DNA from: JBLIOB01 sp047639575
GTDB lineage: Bacteria; Bacteroidota; Bacteroidia; Flavobacteriales_D; Parvicellaceae
Direction: 5' to 3'
DNA: 25,240 bases
NCBI GenBank assembly: GCA_047639575.1
Contig: JBLIOB010000026.1
Span: 1-25,240 of the forward strand
Below the pieces are notes generated by a model that saw only the letters and a program-made list of their open reading frames with translations, searched no databases and was not told where the DNA came from. A program made the translations under genes and the position numbers. Shown here one piece after another: positions 16,917 through 24,272 of the stretch (position 1 is the first letter of the stretch; each line of letters begins with the position of its first letter).

Positions 16917-19499
16917 ATGAAAATTGCATTAACGGCTTTAATTTTAATAATTGGCACTTCCCTATTTGCTCAAACAAAAACAGATCGATTAATTAATCGA
17001 ATGACTAAATCTGGTTCTGCTGAATTTCAGAGAGTAAGAGTGGAGTTTAATAACAACGTAGATTGCTACTATTGGAATAATCAGTTTAAACTAGAGAAAA
17101 CTCCAAGTCAGCTTCGACCTCAAAAAATCATAAGTAAACTGATGATTCAAGCGGAAGAATCTCAAGCCGACCTGTTAAAAAGTATTTATTTAAATTATAG
17201 TAATGCAGCCCAAAACATCCGTTCTTATTGGATCATTAATATAATTGTACTAGAAGCTAAGCCGGCTTTGATTGAGTTTATTAGTAATTATCCAGGCGTC
17301 TCGTTAGTTGACCTAGAGGAAAGCAAAATTCAGATGAATGAGCATTTCAAAATTGAATCAAGCGATGAAATCAAGGCTATTGGTGCACCCGAACCAGGAC
17401 TTGTTGCAATAAATGCTCCAGCCTTATGGGCAATGGGATATACTGGAAAAGGTACTATTGTTTACGATTACGACACTGGTGTGTGGCCAGATCATCCAGC
17501 ATTTAAGAATCGATTTATGGGGAATTTTTACCCAATGGACCAATCTTGGCTGGGATATTACAAGCCGCTGCCAACTGGAGTTTACAGCAGCCATGGCACA
17601 CATACATTAGGAACGATTGCTGGATTAGATACAGCAACAAACGACACTATAGGTGCTGCTTTTAACTCGTATTGGATTGCTTGCGACCATATTCGAGGAA
17701 GCGTGGGAGAACTACCTCCACTTACTGAAATGATTGACGCCTTTCAATGGGCTTTGGACCCTGATGGCGACCCATTAACGTCATCCGATATTCCAGATGT
17801 AATCAACAACTCTTGGAGGTGGTATGACGATGCGGACACGGTTTATTGCGGTGGGATAATTGTCAATTTAATGAATGCTATAGAAGCAGCCGGAATTGCC
17901 AATGTATTTTCAGGAGGGAATTTTGGACCTTCTAATACGACTATCTCTTCACCACAAAGAATCAATACCTCTGATGTAAATACATTTAGCGTAGGAAGTG
18001 TTAATGGTAACACCAGCTTCCCATACCCGATATCTTCTTTTTCTAGTATAGGACCGAAACAATGTCCGGGCTCTGGATCTTTATCCATTCACCCCGAAGT
18101 AGTTGCTCCAGGTCAAAACGTGCGTTCTGCATGGGGACCCAATGGATATAACAGTATTTCTGGAACAAGTATGGCTGCGCCTCACGTATCCGGGGCTTGC
18201 TTATTATTAAAAGAGGCTTTCCCAGCTGCAACAGGAGAAGATATATTAAGGGCACTATATCTTTCTGCTACGGATCTGGGAATTGCTGGAGAAGACAACA
18301 CGTATGGAATGGGATTAATTGACTGCTTAGCAGCATTTAATGAATTGGCGTTAACCTTCACACCAACTAATCCAAACGCAATTGATTGGGACCTAGCGAT
18401 TGTAAATGTTTCAAGCCCCGATGAAGATGAGATTACGTGCAACACTTTATTCACGCCTTCGGTAACCGTAATCAATCAGGGTGACAGTACTATAACTGGA
18501 ATTTCAATTTTCGATTCTATTTTAGGAATAGCGAACTCAATTGCTTGGACTGGAAGCTTGTTATCTGGACAGCAAACAACAATCAGTTTGGGCGGAATTA
18601 CTGTTCCTGCTACTGGACTACTTTCCTATTTAGTAGAAGCTACAGTAACAGATGCTGGTGCATCTGATTTTGACCCGATAAACAATAGAAGAATAAATAG
18701 ATTCAATGTTAGGTCAGAATTTAATCTGCCTTACTTAGAGAAATTTGAATCCGGAATCACAGCTGATTGGGTAATTGAAAATGAAGATGATAGTTATGGA
18801 TGGGAAAGTGATTCCACCGCAGGACTTCCTTGGAGTAATTTATCCGCAACGGTTCAACTGTTCTGGTATAATCCAATTGTTAATCAAGAAGATGCTTTAA
18901 TTAGCCCTAATGTTTCAACCGCTGGGGCGAGCAATCTATATTTAAAATTTGATCATGCCTTTGAAGACATTAATAGTGCGTCTCGGCAAGACACCCTAAG
19001 CGCATATATTTCAACTGATTGTGGGGCCACTTGGAGCAATCCCGTTTATAAAAAATGGGGCTCTGACTTAGCAACAGTAGACACTATCAACGTTTCATTC
19101 ATTCCATCACTCTCCGAACACTGGGTAACAGACTCGGTAAATATCTCCACGTTTGTTAGTAACCCAACGGTTATGGTGAAATTCGTCACTAAGAATAGAA
19201 AAGGTCAAAACTTGTACTTGGATAATGTAAGGATTTACGATGTCCTTGATCCTGTTGGTTCAGTCGAGTTAAAAAATGAAGCTTTTTCAATCTTCCCCAA
19301 TCCTTCTTCAGGAAACGTCACTATTAAAAGGGAAACCACAGAAAATGCTCAGGTGAAGATCTATTCTGCAACCGGAGTCTTAGTACGGTCTCTTTCAGTA
19401 AAAGGTAAATTGACTCATTTCTCAATTGAAGATTTATCCAATGGTCTCTACATTATTGATCTAGCAGGAAAACAAAAATCAGTAGTTTTAAATAAATGA
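16917..19499 (+). CDS. Secreted subtilisin-like (S8) serine protease with T9SS sorting domain
   Basis: This 860-aa protein has a signal peptide (residues 1-18, ending LFAQ), a propeptide-like region (about 20-145), then the S8 catalytic domain with all three catalytic residues: D186 in DYDTGV, H226 in SSHGTHTLG and S418 in SGTSMAAPHVSG; 'FSGGNFG' supplies the oxyanion Asn. A CARDB/Ig-like domain follows (about 490-600, 'TVINQGDSTITGI'), then a jelly-roll region of MAM/choice-of-anchor type (about 603-775, starting 'LPYLEKFESG'; 'LYLKFDHAFED', 'YLDNVRIYD'). A type A T9SS tail (about 785-860) starts at 'FSIFPNPSSGNVTI'. It should be exported and act outside the cell on unknown protein substrates. 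It follows the E1 gene by 7 nt and overlaps the methyltransferase start by 4 nt (ATGA), so the three are probably co-transcribed despite unrelated roles. Confidence 0.92.
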   Translation: MKIALTALILIIGTSLFAQTKTDRLINRMTKSGSAEFQRVRVEFNNNVDCYYWNNQFKLEKTPSQLRPQKIISKLMIQAEESQADLLKSIYLNYSNAAQNIRSYWIINIIVLEAKPALIEFISNYPGVSLVDLEESKIQMNEHFKIESSDEIKAIGAPEPGLVAINAPALWAMGYTGKGTIVYDYDTGVWPDHPAFKNRFMGNFYPMDQSWLGYYKPLPTGVYSSHGTHTLGTIAGLDTATNDTIGAAFNSYWIACDHIRGSVGELPPLTEMIDAFQWALDPDGDPLTSSDIPDVINNSWRWYDDADTVYCGGIIVNLMNAIEAAGIANVFSGGNFGPSNTTISSPQRINTSDVNTFSVGSVNGNTSFPYPISSFSSIGPKQCPGSGSLSIHPEVVAPGQNVRSAWGPNGYNSISGTSMAAPHVSGACLLLKEAFPAATGEDILRALYLSATDLGIAGEDNTYGMGLIDCLAAFNELALTFTPTNPNAIDWDLAIVNVSSPDEDEITCNTLFTPSVTVINQGDSTITGISIFDSILGIANSIAWTGSLLSGQQTTISLGGITVPATGLLSYLVEATVTDAGASDFDPINNRRINRFNVRSEFNLPYLEKFESGITADWVIENEDDSYGWESDSTAGLPWSNLSATVQLFWYNPIVNQEDALISPNVSTAGASNLYLKFDHAFEDINSASRQDTLSAYISTDCGATWSNPVYKKWGSDLATVDTINVSFIPSLSEHWVTDSVNISTFVSNPTVMVKFVTKNRKGQNLYLDNVRIYDVLDPVGSVELKNEAFSIFPNPSSGNVTIKRETTENAQVKIYSATGVLVRSLSVKGKLTHFSIEDLSNGLYIIDLAGKQKSVVLNK

Positions 19500-20077
19500 G
19501 TTTACTACTAGATTCAGATTATTGGAATACTAGATACTCTAATCAAGAAACTGGATGGGACATAGGCTATGCGTCTACTCCGATCTCATCGTATATTGGT
19601 CAATTAGAAAACCCTCATCTTAATATATTGATACCAGGTTCTGGTAACGGGTATGAAGCTGAGTACATATGGGAATTGGGTTTTGACCATGTCAACGTAT
19701 TAGACTACAGTGAAGATGCATTAGCTGGTTTCAGAAAAAGGGTTCCCGACTTCCCAGAAAATCAAATTCATCATGGAGACTTTTTCGCTCACGAAGGAGC
19801 CTACGACCTCATTATTGAACAAACATTTTTCTGTGCTATCGACAAAGAACTGCGTCCAGCATATGTCGAAAAAATGAAATCGCTTTTAAATCCAGGTGGG
19901 AAATTAGTTGGTCTTCTATTCGATGGGCCAATGTTCGAAGATCATCCTCCCTATGGTGGTAGCACCCTTGAATATTTAGGGCATTTCCAGCCTCACTTTG
20001 ATGAACTATATATAAAACCGTGCTACAACTCGATAGAAGCCCGATCTGGAAGAGAGCTGTTTGTGAAGTTTTCTTAA
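19496..20077 (+). CDS. SAM-dependent methyltransferase, TPMT (thiopurine methyltransferase) family
   Basis: 193 aa with a single class I methyltransferase domain. TPMT-family marks are the N-terminal 'YWNTRYSNQETGWDIGYASTP' region (residues 9-29), the SAM-binding loop 'IPGSGNGYEAEYIWELG' (46-62), 'VLDYSEDAL' with the ribose-binding acidic residue, 'FFCAIDKELRPAYVEKMKSLLNPGGKLVGLLF' and the late 'HPPYGGS'. Relatives methylate sulfur, selenium or halide acceptors, or small metabolites; the substrate here cannot be told. Its ATG overlaps the stop of the protease gene (ATGA), which fixes the start and implies translational coupling. Confidence 0.87.
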   Translation: MSLLLDSDYWNTRYSNQETGWDIGYASTPISSYIGQLENPHLNILIPGSGNGYEAEYIWELGFDHVNVLDYSEDALAGFRKRVPDFPENQIHHGDFFAHEGAYDLIIEQTFFCAIDKELRPAYVEKMKSLLNPGGKLVGLLFDGPMFEDHPPYGGSTLEYLGHFQPHFDELYIKPCYNSIEARSGRELFVKFS

Positions 20078-20118
20078 TTGCTTTTAATATTTAAAAGGAG
20101 AGCATTATCTTTATCCGA

Positions 20119-20625
20119 ATGGAAGTTGAAAAAACCCTAATACTGAGTCCTCTTCAGTCCAAGCAAAAGCTAGACCGAATTGCTCATGAAATTCACGAGA
20201 ACTTTTATGATAACGGTACTTTATACGTTGTGGGAATTGCCAATCGAGGGTATTTAGTTGCGGAAATTATCACAAATATTTTAAAGAAAAATTGTGATTT
20301 CGATATTCAGCTAGTGAAAATAGCTTTAGATAAGGATGAGCCACTTTCCAGCCAACCTGAACTCGAAGTTGATTTAACAGTTTTAAAAAATAAATCTGTT
20401 GTTTTAGTAGACGATGTCTTGAACTCTGGCAGAACATTAGTTTATGCACTCGCCCATCTATTGAAATCCGAATTGAGATTAGTAAAAACAGTCACTTTAG
20501 TAGATAGAAGGCACCGAAGATATCCGATTAGAGCGGATTATGTTGGATTAACTCTTTCTACAACCTTGCAAGAACATATAGCCGTGGAATTTAACGGTTC
20601 AGAGATTTCAGTTTATCTAAAATAA
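20119..20625 (+). CDS. PRPP-dependent phosphoribosyltransferase, PyrR-like type
   Basis: This 168-aa protein is a type I phosphoribosyltransferase. The PRPP-binding motif 'VVLVDDVLNSGRTL' is at residues 94-107 with the D98-D99 pair, preceded by 'TLYVVGIANRGYLVAEII' (the PPi loop region, about 34-51) and followed by 'VKTVTLVDRRHRRYPIRADYVGL'. The last part resembles PyrR more than hypoxanthine or adenine enzymes, so it may be a uracil phosphoribosyltransferase or a pyrimidine-responsive regulator; the base is not certain. Similar proteins often sit beside shikimate kinase in Bacteroidota (from memory). The final 35 bp overlap the end of the convergent shikimate kinase gene. An A-rich 'aaaaggag' lies about 18 nt before the ATG. 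Confidence 0.85.
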   Translation: MEVEKTLILSPLQSKQKLDRIAHEIHENFYDNGTLYVVGIANRGYLVAEIITNILKKNCDFDIQLVKIALDKDEPLSSQPELEVDLTVLKNKSVVLVDDVLNSGRTLVYALAHLLKSELRLVKTVTLVDRRHRRYPIRADYVGLTLSTTLQEHIAVEFNGSEISVYLK

Positions 20626-21124
20626 GAGCTTCTAACTTTTCGATTGTTGGTGAATCTACAACCAACGATGCATTTTCATAATATTCTGATCTTACCACAA
20701 GAAGTTTTTCCACATAGGAAGTTAAGTCCTCCTCGTTTCTCGAAATCAATGGCCGATTTTCACTTTTCTCTAATCGTTCGATTAAAATTGACGCTGGCCA
20801 TTTTAGGTAAACAGAAAATCCAGAAGCGTTAATGAGACTCATATTATCATTATAACAAGGTAAGCCACCTCCAGTTGCAATAAGTAAAGGTCCTTTTTCC
20901 TTTGTTAATTTAAGAATTACTTCTGACTCCAAATTCCGAAATGCCTTCTCCCCTTTTTCTTTGAACAAGGTAGAAATCGTTAAACCAGTTTGTTTCTCTA
21001 TTAATTGATCCGTATCCATATACGTTAGATCCATCATACTGGCTAAACTTTCGCCCAAGAAAGATTTACCGGAGGCCATAAACCCGATAAGATAGATGTG
21101 ATTGTATTTGTGTGGTCCCGTCAA
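20591..21124 (-). CDS. aroK: Shikimate kinase
   Basis: 177 aa, the usual size for the family. It phosphorylates shikimate with ATP to give shikimate 3-phosphate, the fifth step of chorismate/aromatic amino-acid synthesis, in the cytoplasm. Visible motifs: Walker A 'GFMASGKS' (residues 14-21), the shikimate-binding 'DTDQLIE' (37-43), 'FR..E' (62-66), the glycine-rich 'ATGGGLPC' (83-90), and the lid 'ENRPLI' whose Arg contacts substrate. The start at 21124 is the only plausible one. It lies just 31 bp from the divergent start at 21156, so both promoters must fit in or overlap that gap. The 3' end overlaps the phosphoribosyltransferase gene by 35 bp. Confidence 0.95.
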   Translation of the reverse strand: MTGPHKYNHIYLIGFMASGKSFLGESLASMMDLTYMDTDQLIEKQTGLTISTLFKEKGEKAFRNLESEVILKLTKEKGPLLIATGGGLPCYNDNMSLINASGFSVYLKWPASILIERLEKSENRPLISRNEEDLTSYVEKLLVVRSEYYENASLVVDSPTIEKLEALILDKLKSLNR

Positions 21125-21155
21125 ACTCTTAAATTCGTATAAATTTATTTAATCC

Positions 21156-22319
21156 ATGAGAATAATCGAGGTAAAATCTTCAAGTGAGATCAAACAGTTT
21201 CAAAAATTACCCTGGTTTATTTATCAAGACGATTCAAACTGGGTGCCTCACCTCACTTCTGACGTTGAGAAAATATTTAGTCCTGACAAGAATAAATTGT
21301 TCCGAAATGGAAAAGCGACCAGATGGATTTTAGTTGATAAAGACGACAAGACCATTGGGAGAATTGGTGCCTTTGTAAATGGAAAAACTAAAAACTCATT
21401 CAAGCAACCTACAGGAGGAGTCGGATTTTTTGAGTGCATCAATGATCAGGATGCTGCCAACCTAATTTTAGATACTGCTAAAGGTTGGCTTATCTCAGAA
21501 GGCATGGAAGCGATGGATGGCCCAATCAATTTTGGAGAGAAGCAAGAATTTTGGGGATTATTGATTGATAATTTTGATGATCCTAGTAGTTATATGATGA
21601 ACTACAACCCTTCATACTACAAAACTATTTTTGAAACTTACGGTTTTGAAATTTACTATAACCAATACATTTTCAAGCGGGATCTATATGAGCCAGCTCA
21701 AGAAATTTTCACGCAGAAATATGAGCGAATGAAGGCTGATCCCAAATACAAGATCACCAATGTAAGAGGGAAAAGTTTAGACGAAATCGCCAATGATTTT
21801 TGGGAAGTATACAATGGCGCATGGGGAGGAATCTCCGGGTTTAAAGCAATGCCCAAGCCAATCGCTAAGAAAGTAGTAGAAGCACTTAAGCCAATTATGG
21901 ATCCAGACATCGTCATGTTTGTATACTATGAGGATAGGCCAATTGCATTTTACGTTAACATTCCAGAATTGAATGAAATCTTCAAATACGTAAATGGCAA
22001 TTTGAACTTTTTTAACAAACTAAAGGTTTGGTATCATTTGAAACGAAAAACATCAAGTACCATGGTTGGAATTGTATTTGGGGTTGTGAAGGACTTTCAA
22101 GGAAAAGGAATCGAAGGAGCAATGATTAAGTGGACAGAAGAAAATATTGTACCTCTAAACCGGTATAATGAAACCATCCTAACTTGGATCGGAGATTTTA
22201 ATCCCAGTATGATCAAACTATGCGAAAACCTTGGGACCGAGAAGTTTAGAACGCTAGCTACTTATCGATATTTGTTCGACCGAGACGCCACTTTTGTGCG
22301 TTGTCCAATCATTGATTAG
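21156..22319 (+). CDS. GNAT-like N-acetyltransferase family protein (YghO-like)
   Basis: A 387-aa cytoplasmic protein without signal peptide. It matches, from memory, a conserved bacterial family related to E. coli YghO: 'WFIYQDDSNWVPHL' near the N-terminus, 'GRIGAFVNGKTKN', 'GGVGFFECINDQDAANLILDTAKGWL', 'DGPINFGEKQEFWGLLIDNFDDPSSYMMNYNPSYY', and a C-terminal half with 'VFGVVKDFQGKGIEGAMIKW', where the Q-G-K-G is the acetyl-CoA pyrophosphate loop of GNAT folds. The substrate is unknown. It is divergent from shikimate kinase with a 31-bp gap and appears monocistronic, with the tRNA downstream having its own promoter. Confidence 0.8.
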   Translation: MRIIEVKSSSEIKQFQKLPWFIYQDDSNWVPHLTSDVEKIFSPDKNKLFRNGKATRWILVDKDDKTIGRIGAFVNGKTKNSFKQPTGGVGFFECINDQDAANLILDTAKGWLISEGMEAMDGPINFGEKQEFWGLLIDNFDDPSSYMMNYNPSYYKTIFETYGFEIYYNQYIFKRDLYEPAQEIFTQKYERMKADPKYKITNVRGKSLDEIANDFWEVYNGAWGGISGFKAMPKPIAKKVVEALKPIMDPDIVMFVYYEDRPIAFYVNIPELNEIFKYVNGNLNFFNKLKVWYHLKRKTSSTMVGIVFGVVKDFQGKGIEGAMIKWTEENIVPLNRYNETILTWIGDFNPSMIKLCENLGTEKFRTLATYRYLFDRDATFVRCPIID

Positions 22320-22370
22320 TAGATCAATTTCTTCGAACTATTTATATTCCTTCAATTTTCTGTAGAACCT

Positions 22371-22401
22371 TTTGCATTTCTACAAAATGCAATTATATTT
22401 G
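22371..22401 (+). promoter_or_regulatory. Bacteroidota-type promoter for tRNA-Lys
   Basis: TTTG at 22371-22374 and TATATTTG at 22394-22401 are separated by 19 nt, matching the known -33 TTTG / -7 TAnnTTTG consensus exactly. Transcription would begin roughly 22-28 nt before the mature tRNA. Confidence 0.82.
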
Positions 22402-22429
22402 CACTCGCTTTTACGGAAGCACTGAGATT

Positions 22430-22502
22430 GATTCGTTAGCTCAGCTGGTAGAGCACCTCCCTTTTAAGGAGGTGGTCCTGGGTTCGAGCCCCAGACGAAT
22501 CA
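22430..22502 (+). tRNA. tRNA-Lys (anticodon TTT)
   Basis: The 7-bp acceptor stem GATTCGT/ACGAATC pairs perfectly. The D arm (GCTCAGCTGGTAGAGC), anticodon stem CCTCC/GGAGG with loop CTTTTAA (anticodon TTT at positions 34-36) and T arm CTGGG-TTCGAGC-CCCAG are all canonical. There is no variable-loop extension. The discriminator base is A at 22502 and the CCA tail is not encoded. Confidence 0.98.
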
Positions 22503-22503
22503 C

Positions 22504-22536
22504 AAAAAAAAGCTACTCTTTAGAGTGGCTTTTTTT
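22504..22536 (+). terminator. Intrinsic terminator of tRNA-Lys
   Basis: GCTACTC (22512-22518) pairs with GAGTGGC (22523-22529) around a TTTA loop, with A-run before and seven T after (22530-22536). The A and T runs extend the stem on both sides. It starts directly after the tRNA. Confidence 0.9.
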
Positions 22537-22877
22537 GTGCCAGAGTCTGAGCACCGAAGGTGACTGGCGAACCTAGCGAAGCGTTCTCATGAACGAAATA
22601 TAATGAAGAGAATAATCACAAAAAAAAAGCTGCTCAACGCTTTAACTTTTCATGTCTAAGGTAGAGAAGCGTAAAAAGACAAAGGAGTCAAAGAAATCTA
22701 GCTCCTTTTTTTATTCAACCTTCATCATCACCAAGTAAGTCTTGCAGTTTACTCTCTCTTATTCCTTTTTTCGTTTTAGTTCGTGTTGTTGAGCAACTTC
22801 GAGAAAACATTTCCTTGTATATGGCCACTAGAATTGTACAGTATTATGATATAAATTTCAATAAAGTAGGAGTTAAC
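22537..22877 (+). other. Non-coding gap with partial copy of the tRNA trailer
   Basis: No convincing gene is present. AATCAC, nine A and GCTGCTC at 22614-22635 closely repeats the tRNA 3' end plus terminator arm at 22498-22518 (AATCAC, eight A, GCTACTC). The T-rich second arm is lost, so it no longer folds as a terminator. The stretch between the copies looks like decayed sequence. The last part before tetR is AT-rich. Confidence 0.5.
22681..22712 (+). terminator. Possible second hairpin terminator
   Basis: AAAGGAG (22681-22687) pairs with CTCCTTT (22702-22708) across a 14-nt loop, with T-run to 22712. No gene is seen just before it, so it may end read-through from the tRNA or a small transcript. 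Confidence 0.45.
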
Positions 22878-22893
22878 GTTAGTAAACACTAAC
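22878..22893 (+). promoter_or_regulatory. Putative TetR operator upstream of tetR
   Basis: GTTAGTAAACACTAAC: the half-sites GTTAGT and ACTAAC are perfect inverted repeats with a 4-nt spacer. It agrees at 14 of 16 positions with the site at 23504-23519. It overlaps TAACTTTG (22890-22897), a full match to the Bacteroidota -7 box, so binding would block initiation. A further GTTAAC half-site precedes it at 22872-22877. The ATG is 9 nt after the operator. Confidence 0.7.
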
Positions 22894-22901
22894 TTTGTTT
22901 C

Positions 22902-23486
22902 ATGGGTTTATCTAAACGACAAATCGAAATAATAGAAGCCGCAACCAGTTTGATTGGAAAAGGCGGAGTTCAAACCCTTACAACAAAGGCTTTAGCTGCT
23001 GAAATAGGTTTTTCTGAACCAGCATTATACCGACACTTTACTGATAAAAATGAGATTGTAAAATCTGTACTTCTGTATTATAAAGATGTTCTTCGAAAAG
23101 GCCTAACCAAAGTAATTGAATCAGAGCGTTCTGGCACAGACAAGATTAAAGCCATGATTGATTTTCAATTCAATCATTTCACAAAGTTCCCTGCTGTGAT
23201 TATGGTAATATTTTCTGAAACTAGCTTTCAGCATGATAATCAATTGTCTGAGACTGTTTTAAGTATTATGCTGCAAAAAAGTAAGCTGGTCACTAATATG
23301 ATTGAATCCGGACAAAAGGAAGGAACTATTAGATCAGACATCGCCCCAGATCAACTAGCAAAGGTTGTAATGGGGAGCATGAGACTCACTATTCTCAAAT
23401 GGAGATTATCTAATTTCAATTTTGATTTGATTGAAGAAGGAAAAACTTTATGCACCACGATTGAATTATTAATCAAAACGAAATAA
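22902..23486 (+). CDS. TetR/AcrR-family transcriptional regulator
   Basis: 194 aa, typical length. The N-terminal helix-turn-helix (residues 1 to about 57) has the family layout: 'RQIEIIEAATSLIGKGGVQTLTTKALAAEIGFSEPALYRHFTDKNEIVKSVL', with 'EPALYRHF' as recognition helix. The rest is a helical ligand-binding/dimer domain that cannot be assigned a ligand from sequence. Two copies of a TetR-like 16-bp operator flank the gene, one before it and one before the following lipoprotein gene. It is therefore likely a repressor of itself and of the downstream lipoprotein-cupin-TolC operon. An export substrate of that pump would be the natural inducer (inference). Confidence 0.92.
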   Translation: MGLSKRQIEIIEAATSLIGKGGVQTLTTKALAAEIGFSEPALYRHFTDKNEIVKSVLLYYKDVLRKGLTKVIESERSGTDKIKAMIDFQFNHFTKFPAVIMVIFSETSFQHDNQLSETVLSIMLQKSKLVTNMIESGQKEGTIRSDIAPDQLAKVVMGSMRLTILKWRLSNFNFDLIEEGKTLCTTIELLIKTK

Positions 23487-23503
23487 AAAAATTTAAATAG
23501 TAA

Positions 23504-23519
23504 GTTAACAAACACTAAC
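23504..23519 (+). promoter_or_regulatory. Putative TetR operator upstream of the efflux operon
   Basis: GTTAACAAACACTAAC, 14/16 identical to the site at 22878-22893. As there, it runs into a -7-like box (TAACATTG, one mismatch to TAnnTTTG, 23516-23523) and ends 9 nt before the ATG at 23529, so position relative to the start codon is conserved too. Confidence 0.7.
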
Positions 23520-23528
23520 ATTGAAAAA

Positions 23529-23975
23529 ATGAAAAAGTACAGATACATCATTATCGCAGTAATCGCCTTTACTTTAGGTAGCTGTGAGAATGTTTCGGAA
23601 ACCAATGACTCAATTGTTCAATCAATTCATGAAGACCATGATGATAATTCAATTGGGCTTGACGATGGTAAAAAATGGGCGGTAGTACCTGAAATGATGA
23701 AACATGTACGAAGCATGGAGTCGGATCTCAACCAATTTGAAGGTCAAAAGGATACTGAGTACACTGAGCTTGCTGAAAAGCTAAAGAGCAATATTGATCT
23801 GTTGATCTCAAGTTGCACCATGTCAGGCGAAGCTCATAACCAATTACACAAATGGCTCGTTCCATACATTAGTTTGGTTGATGATCTTAAAGCGTCTGAT
23901 GATCGGGAAGAAGCTAATAAAATTTATGTAGAAATACGGGCCTCTCTTAATTCATTTAACACGTATTTCGAATGA
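23529..23975 (+). CDS. Small lipoprotein, possibly metal-related, of efflux operon
   Basis: 148 aa. Residues 1-19 are a lipoprotein signal peptide with lipobox LGSC (C19 would be lipidated). An acidic, His-containing stretch follows ('HEDHDD', about 34-39), then a helical domain with 'KKWAVVPEMMKHVRSMESDL', 'ELAEKLKSNIDLLISSCTMSGEAHNQLHKWLVPYISLVDDL'. C96, M98, H103 and H107 are close together in the second part and could bind copper or another soft metal. From memory, similar small lipoproteins occur beside RND metal/drug efflux genes in Flavobacteria. Function is not established. The gene starts 9 nt after a TetR operator-like site and its stop overlaps the next start (ATGA), marking it as the first gene of the operon. 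Confidence 0.75.
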   Translation: MKKYRYIIIAVIAFTLGSCENVSETNDSIVQSIHEDHDDNSIGLDDGKKWAVVPEMMKHVRSMESDLNQFEGQKDTEYTELAEKLKSNIDLLISSCTMSGEAHNQLHKWLVPYISLVDDLKASDDREEANKIYVEIRASLNSFNTYFE

Positions 23976-24261
23976 ACCTGAATGACCTACATACCAACGA
24001 TCGCATTGTTTCTGCCGTTCCTATTTTCAAAATGATAATTGGTGCAATCCTGTCTATTCGTATTAAACAGAACGAGCAACTAAAAGAACACATAACTAAA
24101 GTTCCAGCCTTTATAATTTGTTTGGAAGGCTCCGCTGTATTTGAAAATGAGAATGGTGTAAGAAGGAATTATCTATTGGCGACACTATCGAAATAGAACC
24201 AGATGTGAAGCACTGGATAAATGCCATCGAAGAAAGTAACTTTTTACTGATTAAAATCTAA
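23972..24261 (+). pseudogene. Cupin-domain protein, frameshifted
   Basis: The frame from 23972 (ATGA overlap with the lipoprotein stop) reads a small cupin: 'VSAVPIFK...SIRIKQNEQLKEHITKVPAFIICLEGSAVFENENGV', then leaves the family pattern and stops at 24196. The missing half is in another frame from about 24163: 'KELSIGDTIEIEPDVKHWINAIEESNFLLIKI', stopping at 24261. This is consistent with one base lost near 24158-24166 (in gtaagaagg). Joined, the product would be about 96 aa and keep a cupin fold with one candidate metal-ligand His in each half (HITK and VKHW). It may be a recent inactivating mutation, a sequencing error, or less likely programmed frameshifting. The next gene starts 11 nt after the restored stop, so operon spacing supports the full-length form. 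Confidence 0.85.
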
Positions 24262-24272
24262 ATAAAGAAGAT

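Noticed and set aside
20106..20113. TATCTTTA as a promoter -7 box for the phosphoribosyltransferase
   Set aside because: One mismatch, no well-spaced -33 element and only 5 nt from the ATG.
22652..22738. Small open frame starting MSKVEKRKKTKES
   Set aside because: Only 28 codons, crosses a hairpin terminator, no start signal.
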